Source: Spirogloea muscicola (lineage: Eukaryota > Streptophyta > Zygnematophyceae > Spirogloeales > Spirogloeaceae). Taken from it: 40,766 nucleotides of DNA. Both the position numbers and the translations under genes were made by a program. The DNA is taken from the NCBI GenBank assembly GCA_009602725.1, contig WELB01000197.1, positions 89,816-130,581 on the forward strand. The letters run 5' to 3'. The notes under the pieces were generated by a model. The model ran no database searches and was not told where the DNA came from. It saw only the letters and a program-made list of their open reading frames with translations. Shown piece by piece: positions 1 to 10,523 of this stretch. Each line of letters starts with the position of its first letter. Within the stretch, counting starts at the first letter, position 1.

Positions 1-112
<112 letters not shown>

Positions 113-179
113 CCTCGGCCCGTCCTCCGTCGCCGCGCCGGCCAGTGAGCACCGCCACTAACGCCGTGCCCGGGCCGCG

Positions 180-1130
180 CCGCTCGCAGACGCCGCGCCG
201 CTGCCGGTGGAGCCGCTGGCCGCCGCCGCTGCGGACTTCGCCAACTCCACGGTGAGCCCTCTCTCGAGCGAGACCTCGGCCCGACCTTGCGACGACCGTG
301 TCTCCGAGCATGCCGCGCCAATGGCGGCAGGCCTGGGTCTGGTCGAGCTGTGGAGTCTGTCGGCCAGGTCGCGAGGGGGTTTCTGGGCACCCAGTGACGC
401 CTGTCGATGGTAGCTGGTGGCCACGAGTGGGAGCTCGGGGCTGCAGATTGCCGCTTGGCCCGTCCCCTGGTCCAGCCTCTCACCACACCTGGCAATGGCC
501 TGGAGGCAGTTGCGGATGCCATGCGCATGCAAGATGTCGTGGTCGTAAGTGGCGGGGAGCTAGGACCGGTCTACAGCCTGTGGCCACGCCGTAGACCGAG
601 TACTGATTCTAGCTGCTGGCTGGAAGCTCGTCGACCTGCATCGGCTTGGGTCGACTGTGCGGCATACTGGAGACCTGGAGCTCTTGAAGCTGGAGCAGGA
701 GCTGGAGGCGGGCATGCTGGCTTCGTGCCCGTCTAGGCGGCGTCTCATCGAAACTTCTTCGTCCTCCCTACACCTACTTCACAAAATTTAGGCCTTGCAC
801 TGTCGTGCACCCGGCGGTCTGCCCTGACCTCAGTGCGCACTGCTCGCGTGCAGGGAATGCCACATATCACGCTGCCATTTGAGTCAATGCGGGGTCGGTC
901 GCTGCTCTCCGGCGGGTATTACGTAAGGACATCGTGCCAGCAGTACAACAACTGCAACAATTGCTGCAGCGGGGGCAATTGCCACGCGCCCTATAAATGC
1001 GTCATCTGCAATGGCCCGAGCTGCCATATGAATGGAGCTTATCAGTGCTACGGGACCTGCTACACCCCCACTATATACTGCTCCTGCAGCACGGCCTGCA
1101 CGAGCAGCTGTTGAGTTGTCGCTGTATGGT
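180..1130 (+). other. Protein-like fragments, unassigned (possible 3' part of a gene or pseudogene)
   Basis: Several short plus-strand stretches look like coding sequence but cannot be joined with confidence. One (183-252) ends at a GTGAGC donor. A second (about 447-545) ends at a GTAAGT donor after the residues MRMQDVVV. A third (about 670-790) has a charged Leu-rich stretch (LELLKLEQELEAGM) and ends at TAG. A fourth (about 880-1110) contains VQQLQQLLQRG and then SLSVLRDLLHPHYILLLQ, interrupted in frame by TAA at 994-996. Helical, Leu/Gln-rich character is all that can be said. Either an intron boundary was missed or this is a decayed gene. No family is recognised. Confidence 0.25.
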
Positions 1131-2640
1131 CAGCCGCACTGCACCCAGCGCGCCGCTGGGTGGTGCTAAAAACCACAGTAGTGCTTTAGAGATCCAGGTT
1201 GTCTGTAGCCAGCACCTGCCTACACTCTCACTTATACTTGGACATCCACATTCATAGGGCACAACATAGGTCACCCAAGTAACTCAGCAATACGGGCCAG
1301 AGCCCCCAACCAGATAAGTATATACTCGTTGCAGTGAGCAACCTAAGAGAGCTCACTTTCTAACACTGGAGGTTCCCAGGTTCCAGGCAGGCTGTAGCAA
1401 GCCCAACTTTGCACCCCCATGTGCACCTAGTCATCTGTGGCAGAAATTTCACGTACCTGCAGGACTGTGAGGGTCATTGCACCAGGGCTTTTTGCTATTC
1501 CGAGTAGAGTGCTTGCATATGTCGTCGTTCTTTCTGCAAATGTGACTCTCTCAAGGAGGAGTACGGGAATGGTGGTTGAGCCAAGTGAGCTCGCCTGGGG
1601 CGGATTGCAATCTGTCGCCCTCCAATAGCAGCCCTCGATCACCTCCCCCTGCCATACTATCTAACAGTAGCTTAGGTGGTCAAACTTCTCACTTGCTGCC
1701 CCCGCGCATCAGATTGGCCAGTTCTAGCAATTTGCCTGTTGTCAAGTCGGCTTGCCCTCGGAAAGGAAAACCAGCATGATTTTGCTTCTCAATGGGTCAT
1801 GCTTGTTGCAAGCATAGTGGAAGCATGGTCTCCTGTCACAGTCATTCTGTAGGTCTAATTCAAAAGGTCCAGGCTGGACATCCAACCCTCGTGATACTTG
1901 TGGATGACCGTGGCCAGCGGTGGAAGGTATTCCCAGCAGGGTGGTCCTTGAGGAAGAGCGACAAGAGCGGTGTTGCTCACAGGAAAGGTGGAGGCGGGCA
2001 GGGAGAGCAAGGAGGGCAAAAAGGGGGGCAGGTAGAGGAGCTACTTCATTTCCGTAGCAATCACTGCGCCGCCTAGTGAGGCCATCGCCAGATTGACCTT
2101 GCACTCAATTGTCCTTGCTTCCACTAGCCTTTACAGCACCAAGCAGTAATGACTCCGGCTTGAGAGCTACCCACCACCCCTGCCTAGGTCCTGCAGTCTG
2201 CTTGCTGTCACCAAGTTCAAGCACTGCATCAGCATCTGCCAATGACAATACAGCTGCTGGTGCTGCAAGATAAGTCTGTCCTGACAGTTATCCTTGGCAC
2301 AAGGCAGCAAGTGAAGGCCAATCTTGTCAGTACAGTCAAGGTTCGACTTGTTGGAATGCTCAGGCTGCTGATACGACAACAAGTTCCACTTTTTCATCGC
2401 CAACTTGTTTAAACTGCAAGTGTACTTAGATGCAGCAAGGGTACACCTTGTTTATTTCGTTTGGGCTGGCCTCTCACAGCGATGCCTTACACTGGAATAG
2501 CTGTTTCTTTCTTGATGCAGTCGGGGTAGACGGCGCGGATTTGAGCCTTGGCTCTCTTCCTTGGCCTGCATTCGGCCTGCATTCACACTGTAACCGTAGT
2601 CCCCCTTCGCATAGGGCTTCGTTTTACGTTGTCCCACTCT
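1131..2640. other. No gene recognised
   Basis: Open frames here are short, have no convincing splice-linked continuation and resemble no family I know. At 2459-2490 the stretch contains one copy of the GGGCTGGCC-TCTCACAGC repeat core described elsewhere. Confidence 0.5.
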
Positions 2641-2654
2641 TAGCATTAGCTTTT

Positions 2655-2720
2655 GCCTGAACAGAGTGTTGGCTTGAGTTGGTCTCCCTTTCATTTCATG
2701 CGCACCCCGCGCCTCCTCCT
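2655..2720 (+). repeat. Dispersed repeat R1 (TTTCATTTCATGCGC core)
   Basis: This is a diverged direct copy of the foldback-element arm (TGCCTGAACAGAGTGTTGGC, then CCCTTTCATTTCATGCGC). Other copies lie at 3005-3072, at 3668-3735 (reverse) and at about 3580-3600 (reverse). More distant ones lie at 15757-15785 (reverse), 32512-32550 and 35068-35108. Confidence 0.7.
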
Positions 2721-2973
2721 CGCCTTGCAGATGGTGGGTCTCACGTTGTGCAGGGTGGGGCCCGCCACGATGAAGTTGCGGCCCCTAAGCTGGCACGGCC
2801 GGCCGGCTGAGTTGGGGCGAGACGACGGAGTAAGTGGCCGCAGCGAGCCTCCACCTTGAGCGGGGCACCTTGAGCCACCGCCCTCTCCTGGAAGTGCAAT
2901 TCTTCCCTTCAGCGGGCCTCTACCCCTATTCTCAATGGGCGAGCACTTTCTTCTCTACCGTTGACGTGCGCCC

Positions 2974-3764
2974 CTAGTACGTAACCCTGTTTAGTTTCCC
3001 CTAGACTCTGCCTGAACAATGTGTCGGCTTGAATTGGCCTCCATTTCATTTCATGCGCCCCGCGCGCCTTCCCCTTAGCAAGCGAGCGCGGCCAGATTGA
3101 CTGGTGGCTGGGAGAGGCCAGCCCAAAGGGATGGACAAGGTCTGAAGGAGCCGGAGTGCGAGGACTAAGACACCAGCAAAGGGAATGGGCTCGCCCGTTG
3201 AGGATAGGGGCTGGAACAGCCAGCCCAAAAAGGAATGAACCAGGGGACTTCTAAATATCCTCTAGCTTGCGATACGCCCGACCTTAGCAGCAGGTGACGT
3301 ACATTTGTCAATGTGCTTGCCTTTGTACTTGGCCACACATGCCCTCCATCTCTCAACACACACGCATCCTTCTAGTCAGAAGATGCAAGTCTGAATAGCT
3401 AGCAGGCGGAAAGGCGTCGCCCTGATGGAAGCCGGAGGCCGCCGCCAAAGCGCGGCCTGCGTGCAAGTGAACCGCGAAGGCAAGAGACCGCTGCTAAGAG
3501 ACGCCCCTAACATCGCGACGTCGCGGCAGGTGCGCAGGCGATGAAAGAAGAAGTGGCTCTCCCAAAGATGAAAGAAAGGCGCGCGGTGCGCATGAAATCC
3601 AGAAAGGAAAAGACGCTTCCAGGAGAGGGCGGTGGCTGTGAGAGGCCAGCCCAGAGAATAAGAGAGAAGGCGCGCGGGGCGCATGAAATGAAATGGAGGC
3701 CAATTCAAGCCGATACATTGTTCGGGCAGAGTCTCGGGCCAACTAAACAAGGCTACATACTACG
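2974..3764. mobile_element. Foldback-like element with inverted repeats of about 100 bp
   Basis: The arm at 2974-3073 is repeated in reverse complement at about 3666-3764. The match includes a nearly perfect stretch of more than 40 bases (ATTGGCCTCCATTTCATTTC and flanks). The arms enclose about 590 bp with no ORF encoding a transposase. Three copies of another repeat core (GGCCAGCCC, at about 3108, 3221 and 3643) lie within the element. The arrangement fits a non-autonomous foldback or MITE-like element. I found no clear target-site duplication, so two independent insertions of one short repeat in opposite orientation remain possible. Confidence 0.55.
3285..3352 (+). repeat. Dispersed repeat R3 (CATTTGTCAGTGTGCTTGCC core)
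   Basis: The stretch beginning TTAGCAGCAGGTGACGTACA, with the core CATTTGTCAATGTGCTTGCC, recurs at 21297-21365 in the same orientation and at about 7477-7560 inverted. At the other two sites it is joined to a GTGGTTACCGAGCGGGT-type segment, so the unit is part of a larger modular element. Confidence 0.7.
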
Positions 3765-3770
3765 GATAAC

Positions 3771-4727
3771 ATAATACAGAAAGAGACTGAACGAAGAGGG
3801 CGGGAGTGTGTAAGGTAATTTAGCAGGCATGTACTAGCGGAAATTTGGAGTCTGTAGTAACTCTCACCACCAATGGTCAGTCGTAAGGACAGCCACCCTC
3901 GTCAAGCTGGGCGTGTGGACAAAGTTCGCACTCGAAGCGTGAGCAACTGGCTATCCCATACTATTACTTATACGCAGGGCTACGGTTATGATGTGTCAAT
4001 TCCATCATGGCCGCCTGACCGCGAGTTTCCGAGCCAGCGGAGCCCGCCGAAGTGGTGATTAAATCAATTATTCCAAAGGAAGGCGCATGGAAAGAAAGAA
4101 GCCGGCTGAAGGGGGCCTCTAGTAATTCAGCAACCCCGCCCGATCCAACAGACGGCAGCCCTGGTGTAAAGAATGCCCTGGCGCAGGAACAGGGTGGATA
4201 CTACGGGTGCACAAAGCCTGCAGGAACTTATATTTGGACCACAACCTCCTGTACACAGGCAAGCTCCTATTGGGCCGATAGGACATTCTTGGAAAGACAA
4301 TGCAACTACACAATTCTTGGGCTTGCCTTCCTATCTTGTGCACACTTGCCTTCTGTCAAGTGCTCAGTGATAACATCTATACTGCCTTCCACTGATTGTT
4401 GGCATTTGCAGACAAGCGGTCGTTGCTTGACGAGCTGAGGCGCACCACAAGGTGCCAGGCCCTTTTTTGTGGTGGGGACCATCATCTAACTGCGACAGTG
4501 GCTACACAAAGTGGACCTCAAGTTATGACGTCAATCACGTCCTTTACACTGACACAGCACAAGCCTAGAAAATCAAAAGAGCAATCAAGCCCACTTTGTG
4601 GCCAAGCGACTGAAAGCACTTGATGTGAATCATCTTTCACTTGTTTCCCCTTTGTTGGTACGGCATATGGTGGCTTGGAGTGTTGACCTAGGCAAGCCTC
4701 TGTGAACGTCTTGCTGAAAGTAGGTGG
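3771..4727. other. No gene recognised
   Basis: The best open frame (4052-4438, plus) has no Met-to-stop protein of convincing composition, no family resemblance and no supporting splice pattern. The stretch lies downstream of the minus-strand genes at 4.7-7.3 kb and may hold their 3' flank. Confidence 0.45.
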
Positions 4728-5294
4728 CTACGAATGATCGACATTTGAGCAGCGAACTGCAAACGACGAGATCGATTGATGCAGCGTCGTACTGAAGACA
4801 CGTGGCGGAGTAGGGGCAGCATGTTCTTGAAAGTCACCTGGGACTACTGCGTCTTCGATGAGGGGCTCTTCCTGTGCGAAGTCAGGCACACTAAATGATG
4901 ATGCAGAGGAAAGGCACAAAGAATGAGAGTAAATCCCAAACGCTCTGCAAATTGGCCAAACACTAACATTTGACAGTCCAGAGGCATTAGACAAGACTGC
5001 TTCTCTGCAGATAGGCATGAGCTGCGCTGGCTGCACATCTATCTGAGAGGGAGGCCACAGCAAGCCAAGTATACTGTTTGCAAGGAAACCGCATATGGAG
5101 GACAAATCAGCAAAGCGAGGGGCCGCCATCAAGAGCCACTTTGTACCACGAAGAGTGGGACCGCGTCGTCGCATGCCCGATGCACGTGGTTCTGAGATTG
5201 ATGCCTGAAGAGTAAACCGTCTCCCTTGTGATGGACCAGGTCGAGGTGGATCCTTCGAACTTCTCTTCCTCGTCTTCTGCGCTTGCTCACTCAT
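4728..5294 (-). CDS. Hypothetical protein, doubtful single-exon ORF
   Basis: From the ATG at 5294 the frame runs 188 codons to TGA. The upstream extension of the open frame to 5447 starts only with TTG. The N-terminal part is basic (MSEQAQKTRKRSSKDPPRP), the middle has a hydrophobic stretch (SICGFLANSILGLLWPP), and the tail is acidic then Ser-rich (EEPLIEDAVVPGDF). A good acceptor-like CAG lies just before the acidic tail, so introns may be hidden here. It lies about 250 bp downstream of the stop of the next minus-strand gene and could instead be an alternative 3' part of it. No family is recognised. Confidence 0.25.
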   Translation of the reverse strand: MSEQAQKTRKRSSKDPPRPGPSQGRRFTLQASISEPRASGMRRRGPTLRGTKWLLMAAPRFADLSSICGFLANSILGLLWPPSQIDVQPAQLMPICREAVLSNASGLSNVSVWPICRAFGIYSHSLCLSSASSFSVPDFAQEEPLIEDAVVPGDFQEHAAPTPPRVFSTTLHQSISSFAVRCSNVDHS

Positions 5295-5546
5295 GGCTCC
5301 GTACCGTCTGGAGAAGCGCACTGTACTCTCATGACCCCGTGGTGCGGCCAAGTACAGCTGCAACCCCTTCTTTGGGTCATGCAGGATAAGGGGTGCGCAA
5401 ATTCTCTCACTTACAACAGCGACAGAGTAAGGGGAAAATCTTGTCAATCGACAAGGGGCACACCTACGTGCTCAGTGGCAAGTCTCACTGTACAAAGATG
5501 GCCACTATACAAAGAGGATAGACACAACACAGTACACAGCTAATTT

Positions 5547-7251
5547 TCAGTTCCAGGGAGCGAGCACCCAAGCTTTCATGATCTCACTGGCCAAGGCGAC
5601 TTTGGCAGCAAGGTCAGGGTCGACACCCTGCAAGCTGCTCACTGCCAGTTGCGTGACCTGCGCTATTGCTGAGATCAGCGCTATATTGCGCATGCGCTTG
5701 AACAGCCTCACGAGTTCTCCTGCCATCACTATCATGATCTCTTCCTGCTTTTCCAAGGCGGTTAGAGCATCTTCCTGCATGCAAACCTGAGCAGTAGGTG
5801 TGAGAAGGGAGAACAATCGATCTCGCGAAGACCACAAGTGAGGGCACCATTTGCAGGGCAACAAACAGAAGGGAAATGTGGAGGACCGTTTTCCATGATA
5901 TACTTGCAACCTCTGCTACTTAACATTTTGGATCAAGGTAAGAGACAGTCGCAAGCAGCCACCTTGAGAGGTGGTATGAAGGGTCAGTGACTTTGTTTCA
6001 TCGCTCAATATCTTTAAAAGGAATTATTGAAGGATCTCTGGAAGACTCTTTGAGATACCGAAACCTGGTAGTAGACCATGTGAGCAACGTACCTGTGGCT
6101 CAATTGCAAGTTTCACGATGTCAAGCATTGGCTTGCGTGCTTGGAAAGCCAAATAAGCTATGGCAATGTAGTCGACAGCACTGAGCATCATAAGCAATTT
6201 GCTCCAGTCGGGGGGCTGCGATTTGAAGACCTACACAAGTCCACAGTAACTTCACCTTCTGAGATTCATCAAGAAGGCGTGACTGATAGTCTACTTGTCG
6301 ATAGCGTCAGCAACCTCCACGATGCTGCCAGCTTTTGGCAAGCCACTTGTAGAGGATAGGTAGTGCGCATATGTGACACTGACAGAGGCGTGTCTGTCAC
6401 TTTGTGTCCTTCGGACTTCCAACTTCTGAGGGACAACCAGAGCTTCGTGCTTGCCACAATTCCTCGAACAAGCCACATGCCTATTTGACATCAGATCCAA
6501 TCTCTCGCAAAGTCGAAGTTGATATCCAACTGACCTCAATGAACGGACCCACGACACCCCGCATTGCAGCGAAAAACGCGCAGCTCATAGCCACTTGAAG
6601 CAGAGCATCGGCAACTTCCTTCACCCTTGCACGCTTCAGCCTTTCCACGAAACGAAAGAGTCCCAGTAGCTCCGAGCTCACTCGCATTGTATATCCATGG
6701 TGCGAGCCCAGTGTGGACTGCCACTGGCAAGCAAAGCGGAGAAGTGAGATTCAGTACCAGGTATGAAGAGTACTTCTTTGCATCGTCATGAGGGGGATCA
6801 CTGGCACAGCCCCAGCGAAGGTCCGCCATCACTGATCACTTACCGGGTCCATAATGCCATGAGAGGCTGATTCGTGCTCTTGAATGACCACGGGCAGCTT
6901 ACTCCCCTCAGAGAGATCGTGCCGAGCAGCGAGTATGTCGTCACCTGCCGAATGCAGGCCGCCGTGGCTCTCGGCCACCAGGGGGCTGCCAGTCACCTTT
7001 CCTCGCTTGTGGAGCCGCCATCTAGCCGCTGTCTGCGAGGCCTGCCTGGTCCAGCGCGGCCGCAGGCGGAGCACATTCCCAATTCCCCTTTCTCGTTGGC
7101 CTTTGCGAGCACCAGAGAGCCACTGAGCTGCCGCTCGAGCAGCAGGGCGGCAGGACTGCAGCCGCTGCGCCGCTCGAGGCTGCCGCCGAGGCTGGACGCT
7201 GCTGCCGGATGTGGGCGCCGCACTCCGCCCAATGTGCAGGAGGCAGCTCAT
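5547..7251 (-). CDS. Predicted organelle-targeted membrane protein of unknown family (4 exons)
   Basis: Exons on the minus strand are 7251-6844, 6717-6535, 6230-6093 and 5786-5547. All three introns are phase 0 with GT-AG ends (donors GTAAGT, GTCAGT, GTACGT), giving about 322 residues. The first exon (about 136 residues) is rich in Arg, Ala, Ser and Gln with few acidic residues at its start, as in plastid or mitochondrial presequences. The mature part is mostly helical, with candidate membrane or amphipathic segments around VAMSCAFFAAMRGVVGPFIE, LLMMLSAVDYIAIAYLAFQA and ALISAIAQVTQLAVSSLQ. The basic helix LVRLFKRMRN lies between the last two. The C-terminus is IMKAWVLAPWN. I do not recognise the family. 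An extra exon between exons 2 and 3 (around 6290-6350) was considered and not needed. Confidence 0.7.
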
Positions 7252-8005
7252 GCCCGACGCCGAAAGCCTATATAGGCCGCCAATGCGGCCGCCACCGCCG
7301 CCGTTGCCGCCGCTGCCGGCAGCGGCCGAGCTGCCTAAGCGGCGTCAGGCCGGACTAAGCAAACTCAGAGCTTGCTGCAGCGGTCAATGGCATACGCGTT
7401 GCAGCTGCGTGCCGGTCGCGCTTTGGCTGCAGCCTCTGGCTACAGACGGGAATCGATTGGGTACCGAGTGGAGGGCCAGAGTGGCCGAGGACAAGGCAAG
7501 CACACTGACAAATGCACATCGCCAGGCAGCGAAGCTGACCCGCGCAGTAACCACGAGTGGGGGGACCCGCTACGCGGAGACCAGATTTTCCTCGATTTCT
7601 CTGACCAGCGCTGCTCAGTGAGAAGCAATCTTCGAACGACGGATATCGAGCACCAGTGGCCACTTGGGTTGCCGTGTGCTTCAGCGCTTGTCTGGCCCCT
7701 TCGGACCTCCTTCGGTCAGTTGGCATTCATGGCTTTCAGTCAGTTGGCAGTTTGCAGCCGATTCTTCAACATCAGCGGCCGCATTGACTTCATTCTGTTG
7801 TCTGGGCTGGCGTATCAACAGGCATCGCCCTGCACTGGAAGAAAGAGTCCTCCACACCTCAGACCGGGGCCTCAGTCATCATATCTGCTCATCTACAAAG
7901 CGGTTTGCGGATGCCCCCTGGCCGGGTGGGCCCGCTGAATCAGCCGCACGCTGGAGTCTACTGCCGGACACGTGCAGGAAGAGGCGCTCGCATCGTGACT
8001 TGGCC
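7252..8005. other. Divergent intergenic region with repeat fragments
   Basis: This space separates the minus-strand membrane-protein gene from the plus-strand coiled-coil gene, so it should carry both promoters. The first 80 bases are a CCG/CTG-type GC-rich stretch. From about 7365 it is largely repeat: a segment GCCGGTCGCGCTTTGGCTGC with relatives at 16060 and 21950, an inverted R3 copy at about 7477-7560, and a CAGCCGATTCTTCAACATCAG segment at 7755-7775 related to the 15.8-kb element. No TATA box can be assigned. Confidence 0.55.
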
Positions 8006-10523
8006 ATGGCGGCGGCGCCTGACGGCGCGGGCGCGCCGCCGCCGCCGCCGGCGCTGGCGGAGCTCGAGCCCGGCTGGTGCGCTNGCGGCGTCCATCTCGG
8101 CGGCGTCTGCAGCCGGGCCCGATGCCCCCGCTTGCTCGGCTCCGGCGGCTCCGGCGACGGCTGGCGAGCGCGCCGGGAGCCCTGGGAGCGGCGCCGACGA
8201 GGTGAATGGCGTCGCGGCCTTGGCCATTTCTGCACTGCCGGATGTGTTACACCAGCCGGCCATGCCATTGCCACGTTGCGGTCACCATATTGACGACATG
8301 GCAAGCTTCGAACCGCTCAGCGTGGCTTGTCGGACGTCGAGGACAGCTAGAGCGTCGTCTCGGCGGCTTCTAACGTACGACGGCCTTGCTGCAGGCCGAC
8401 CTCGATTGGCTGCTGCTGAGCGCGCGGGAGGCCGAGAAGCGCGCCATGCGGGCCAGCCAGGAGGTCGCAGAGGAGCGGCAGCTCAGGTTCATCGCCGAGG
8501 ACGGGACGCGGGTGAGTCGGTGATACACGCCAGTGTCTTACCGCCGTGACAACATGATCTGCGGACGCCCTCGACGACCACTGGTGGCAAGATTGTGTGC
8601 CTGATACCCCGCAGGAGGCCGTACATGCGGTGGTTAGCTGACGGTTTAAGCTGATCATCCTGTCCTTAGCAAGGGTCTTACTGGGATGGCTGAGTAGCTG
8701 AAGGCACTGATTTGCCTGGTCAGCTATCATCTCGGTGCGCCACAACTTGGTCAGGTCTGCTTGCTCTTGTACTGATGCATCGTGTCACCTTCTACTTGGT
8801 TAGGCACTGGAGCACGCGCTGAGGACATCCCATGAGGAGCTGCACAAGGAGAGGGCAGCCAGGAGCCAGCTTGAGAGGAAGGTGAGGTTAACCTTCGTGG
8901 TTCTCTATGCATGCATTGGCGGGCTTACTCGTCCTCAAGATCCTGGTCATGTGTGTGAAGGTTGCCTCGGCAGGCATTTGCAGGTCTTGGAGAACCTGTC
9001 TGCAGAGGCACAGCTGCTTGCAGCTCTGGAAGATGAGCAGAGAGCAAGGGAGTCTGCCGAGACTTCGCTTCTGAGATTGGAAAGATTGGTTGCTGAGACC
9101 GGTTTTCACCTTGAACAGCTTCAGCACTCCTGTCAGCAGCAACTTGTACAGGTCAGCATGTCATGCATTGCCTTCAACCTGGATATAGGAATGGTTATTC
9201 GTATGTGACGGGTCATCTTTACTTTGGGGTCTAGCATCACGTCGTTGTTGGTGGACCCTCAGAGAGGTGCTTCTCCACTGCAGATACAGCAACTCCAGCG
9301 CAGGATGAGTGATGGACAGGGCCTTCCCTGCACACCTGGAAGTTTCATGCAGACTGGTGATCTTTGGAATAGCAGACAGCAACATACCTGTAATACTTCA
9401 GGTGTTGCTTTTGTGCCAATCGTGCCTTCTGATTGTAACTGCTCTTTCTGCAAGTTCTTGTTGTATCAACATGCTCCTTATATTGCATGTGAATGTGTTG
9501 CATTGTCATGTTGCCGTAGTGCTCTGCTGTCATGCAGGTGCAGTAGCTGAAGTATCCAGAGCTACAGGTGAGAGGGGTGGTGCATCGCAAGCCCCTAATT
9601 GTGCACCTTCCATCGCCGACAGATCGTGGTCCTTTCCTTCAAGATGCTGTGAGAAATCTAGCAACACGTGTCTTGAAAGGAACTCTACGGCACAGGATAC
9701 AAGCTGTCATGCTGAGGCTAGATGTCTCTCTGTTCCCGCCAACTTCCAGCTGGGGCTCCTTGCAACAGCTGCAAGTGGCATTCCAAGCAGGCACCTTGGC
9801 CTTTCAGCAAAATCATGCAGGTCAAGCGAGAGGCCTTGCTGCACTAGCTGCACAGAAAGCCGCGGCGGCTTACCTTTGTGCAGTGACTCAAGGATATACG
9901 ACAACTGCGGGACTGCCTATCCTGATGAGTTACCACGTGCAGGCATGCCGGACACCACTCAGATAGATGCTCGTGAACCTGCAAACCACCAATCTGGCAA
10001 CCGTCCAACTCATGATGCAGCCTGTCCATGTCTGAGACCAAATGACATCATGCCTGGCTTTCTAGTTTTTGGTGATTCACTCTTACATACGCCTCCTTGG
10101 TGCAATCACCATACCCTCTTGACTGCAAGCCAAAAGCCTTGCTGCCGTGTGCCAAGCACCCACTCACCATCTGGCCACAAGTATCCACCCATTCGCACAA
10201 TGAGGCCCTCACATAAGGTGCCCAAAAAAATGCAGTGGGCACGACGTCAGTTGCAGCGGAGCAGTCGTAAGATGTATGCTGGATCTCTTGTAGCATCTGA
10301 CAAGGGTACTGCAATCGGCACGCAAGCACTTACAGGATGGTACGATTTTAACTACATCAAGGCCTCAGCTGGACACTTCGCACTTGCTTCCACGGCATCG
10401 ATGCTTGCAGTTCTAAGAGCTGCACTTATGGCAGCCACCAAGGCAACAGATGGGCGAGTGCTGCTGGCAGGTGCCCTGATCTTCTCAGTCTTGTTAGCCA
10501 TTGCAGTGCAGTTTTACAGATGA
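8006..10523 (+). CDS. Coiled-coil protein with C-terminal membrane anchor (about 7 exons)
   Basis: Well-supported exons: 8006-8201, 8395-8511, 8804-8881, 8984-9151 and 9284-9356. They encode an Ala/Pro-rich N-terminus (ATG at 8006), then about 140 residues of charged, Leu-heptad coiled coil (EEERQLRF-, ALEHALRTSHEELHKE- and LLAALEDEQRARE-type segments). The exon at about 9560-9936 is inferred from frame quality (DAVRNLATRVLKGTL, SLQQLQVAFQAG). The terminal exon, about 10257-10523, ends in a hydrophobic tail (VLLAGALIFSVLLAIAVQFY, then R and TGA), giving about 424 residues. The layout suggests a tail-anchored tether, golgin-like or nuclear-envelope type, facing the cytosol. That is inference; no family is recognised. 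Alternatively 9538-10523 is one exon, but that frame reads as an unlikely Cys/Ser-rich sequence. The N at 8084 must be removed to keep the frame. Confidence 0.7.
8084..8084. other. Ambiguous base that shifts the reading frame
   Basis: Counting this N, exon 1 of the coiled-coil gene is 196 nt and out of frame with exon 2. Without it the exon is 195 nt and the frame runs cleanly from ATG 8006 to the donor at 8202. The N is therefore probably an extra assembly symbol in a GC-rich tract. Confidence 0.8.

Noticed and set aside
833-1114. Cys-rich 93-residue ORF resembling a small secreted peptide or metal-binding protein
   Set aside because: It has no signal peptide, and the Cys content arises from out-of-register reading of Leu/Gln-rich codons in an overlapping, more protein-like frame.
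6250-6360. Extra exon (VEVADAIDK-like) in the membrane-protein gene
   Set aside because: Its phase does not fit the flanking exons, and a direct junction from exon 2 to 6230 is in frame with good splice sites.
9309-10523. 404-codon single ORF as one protein
   Set aside because: Its middle part has unlikely Cys/Ser-rich composition, while another frame over 9560-9936 is protein-like. The first part also overlaps a clear intron (9357-9559). Only the last 88 codons are kept as exon.
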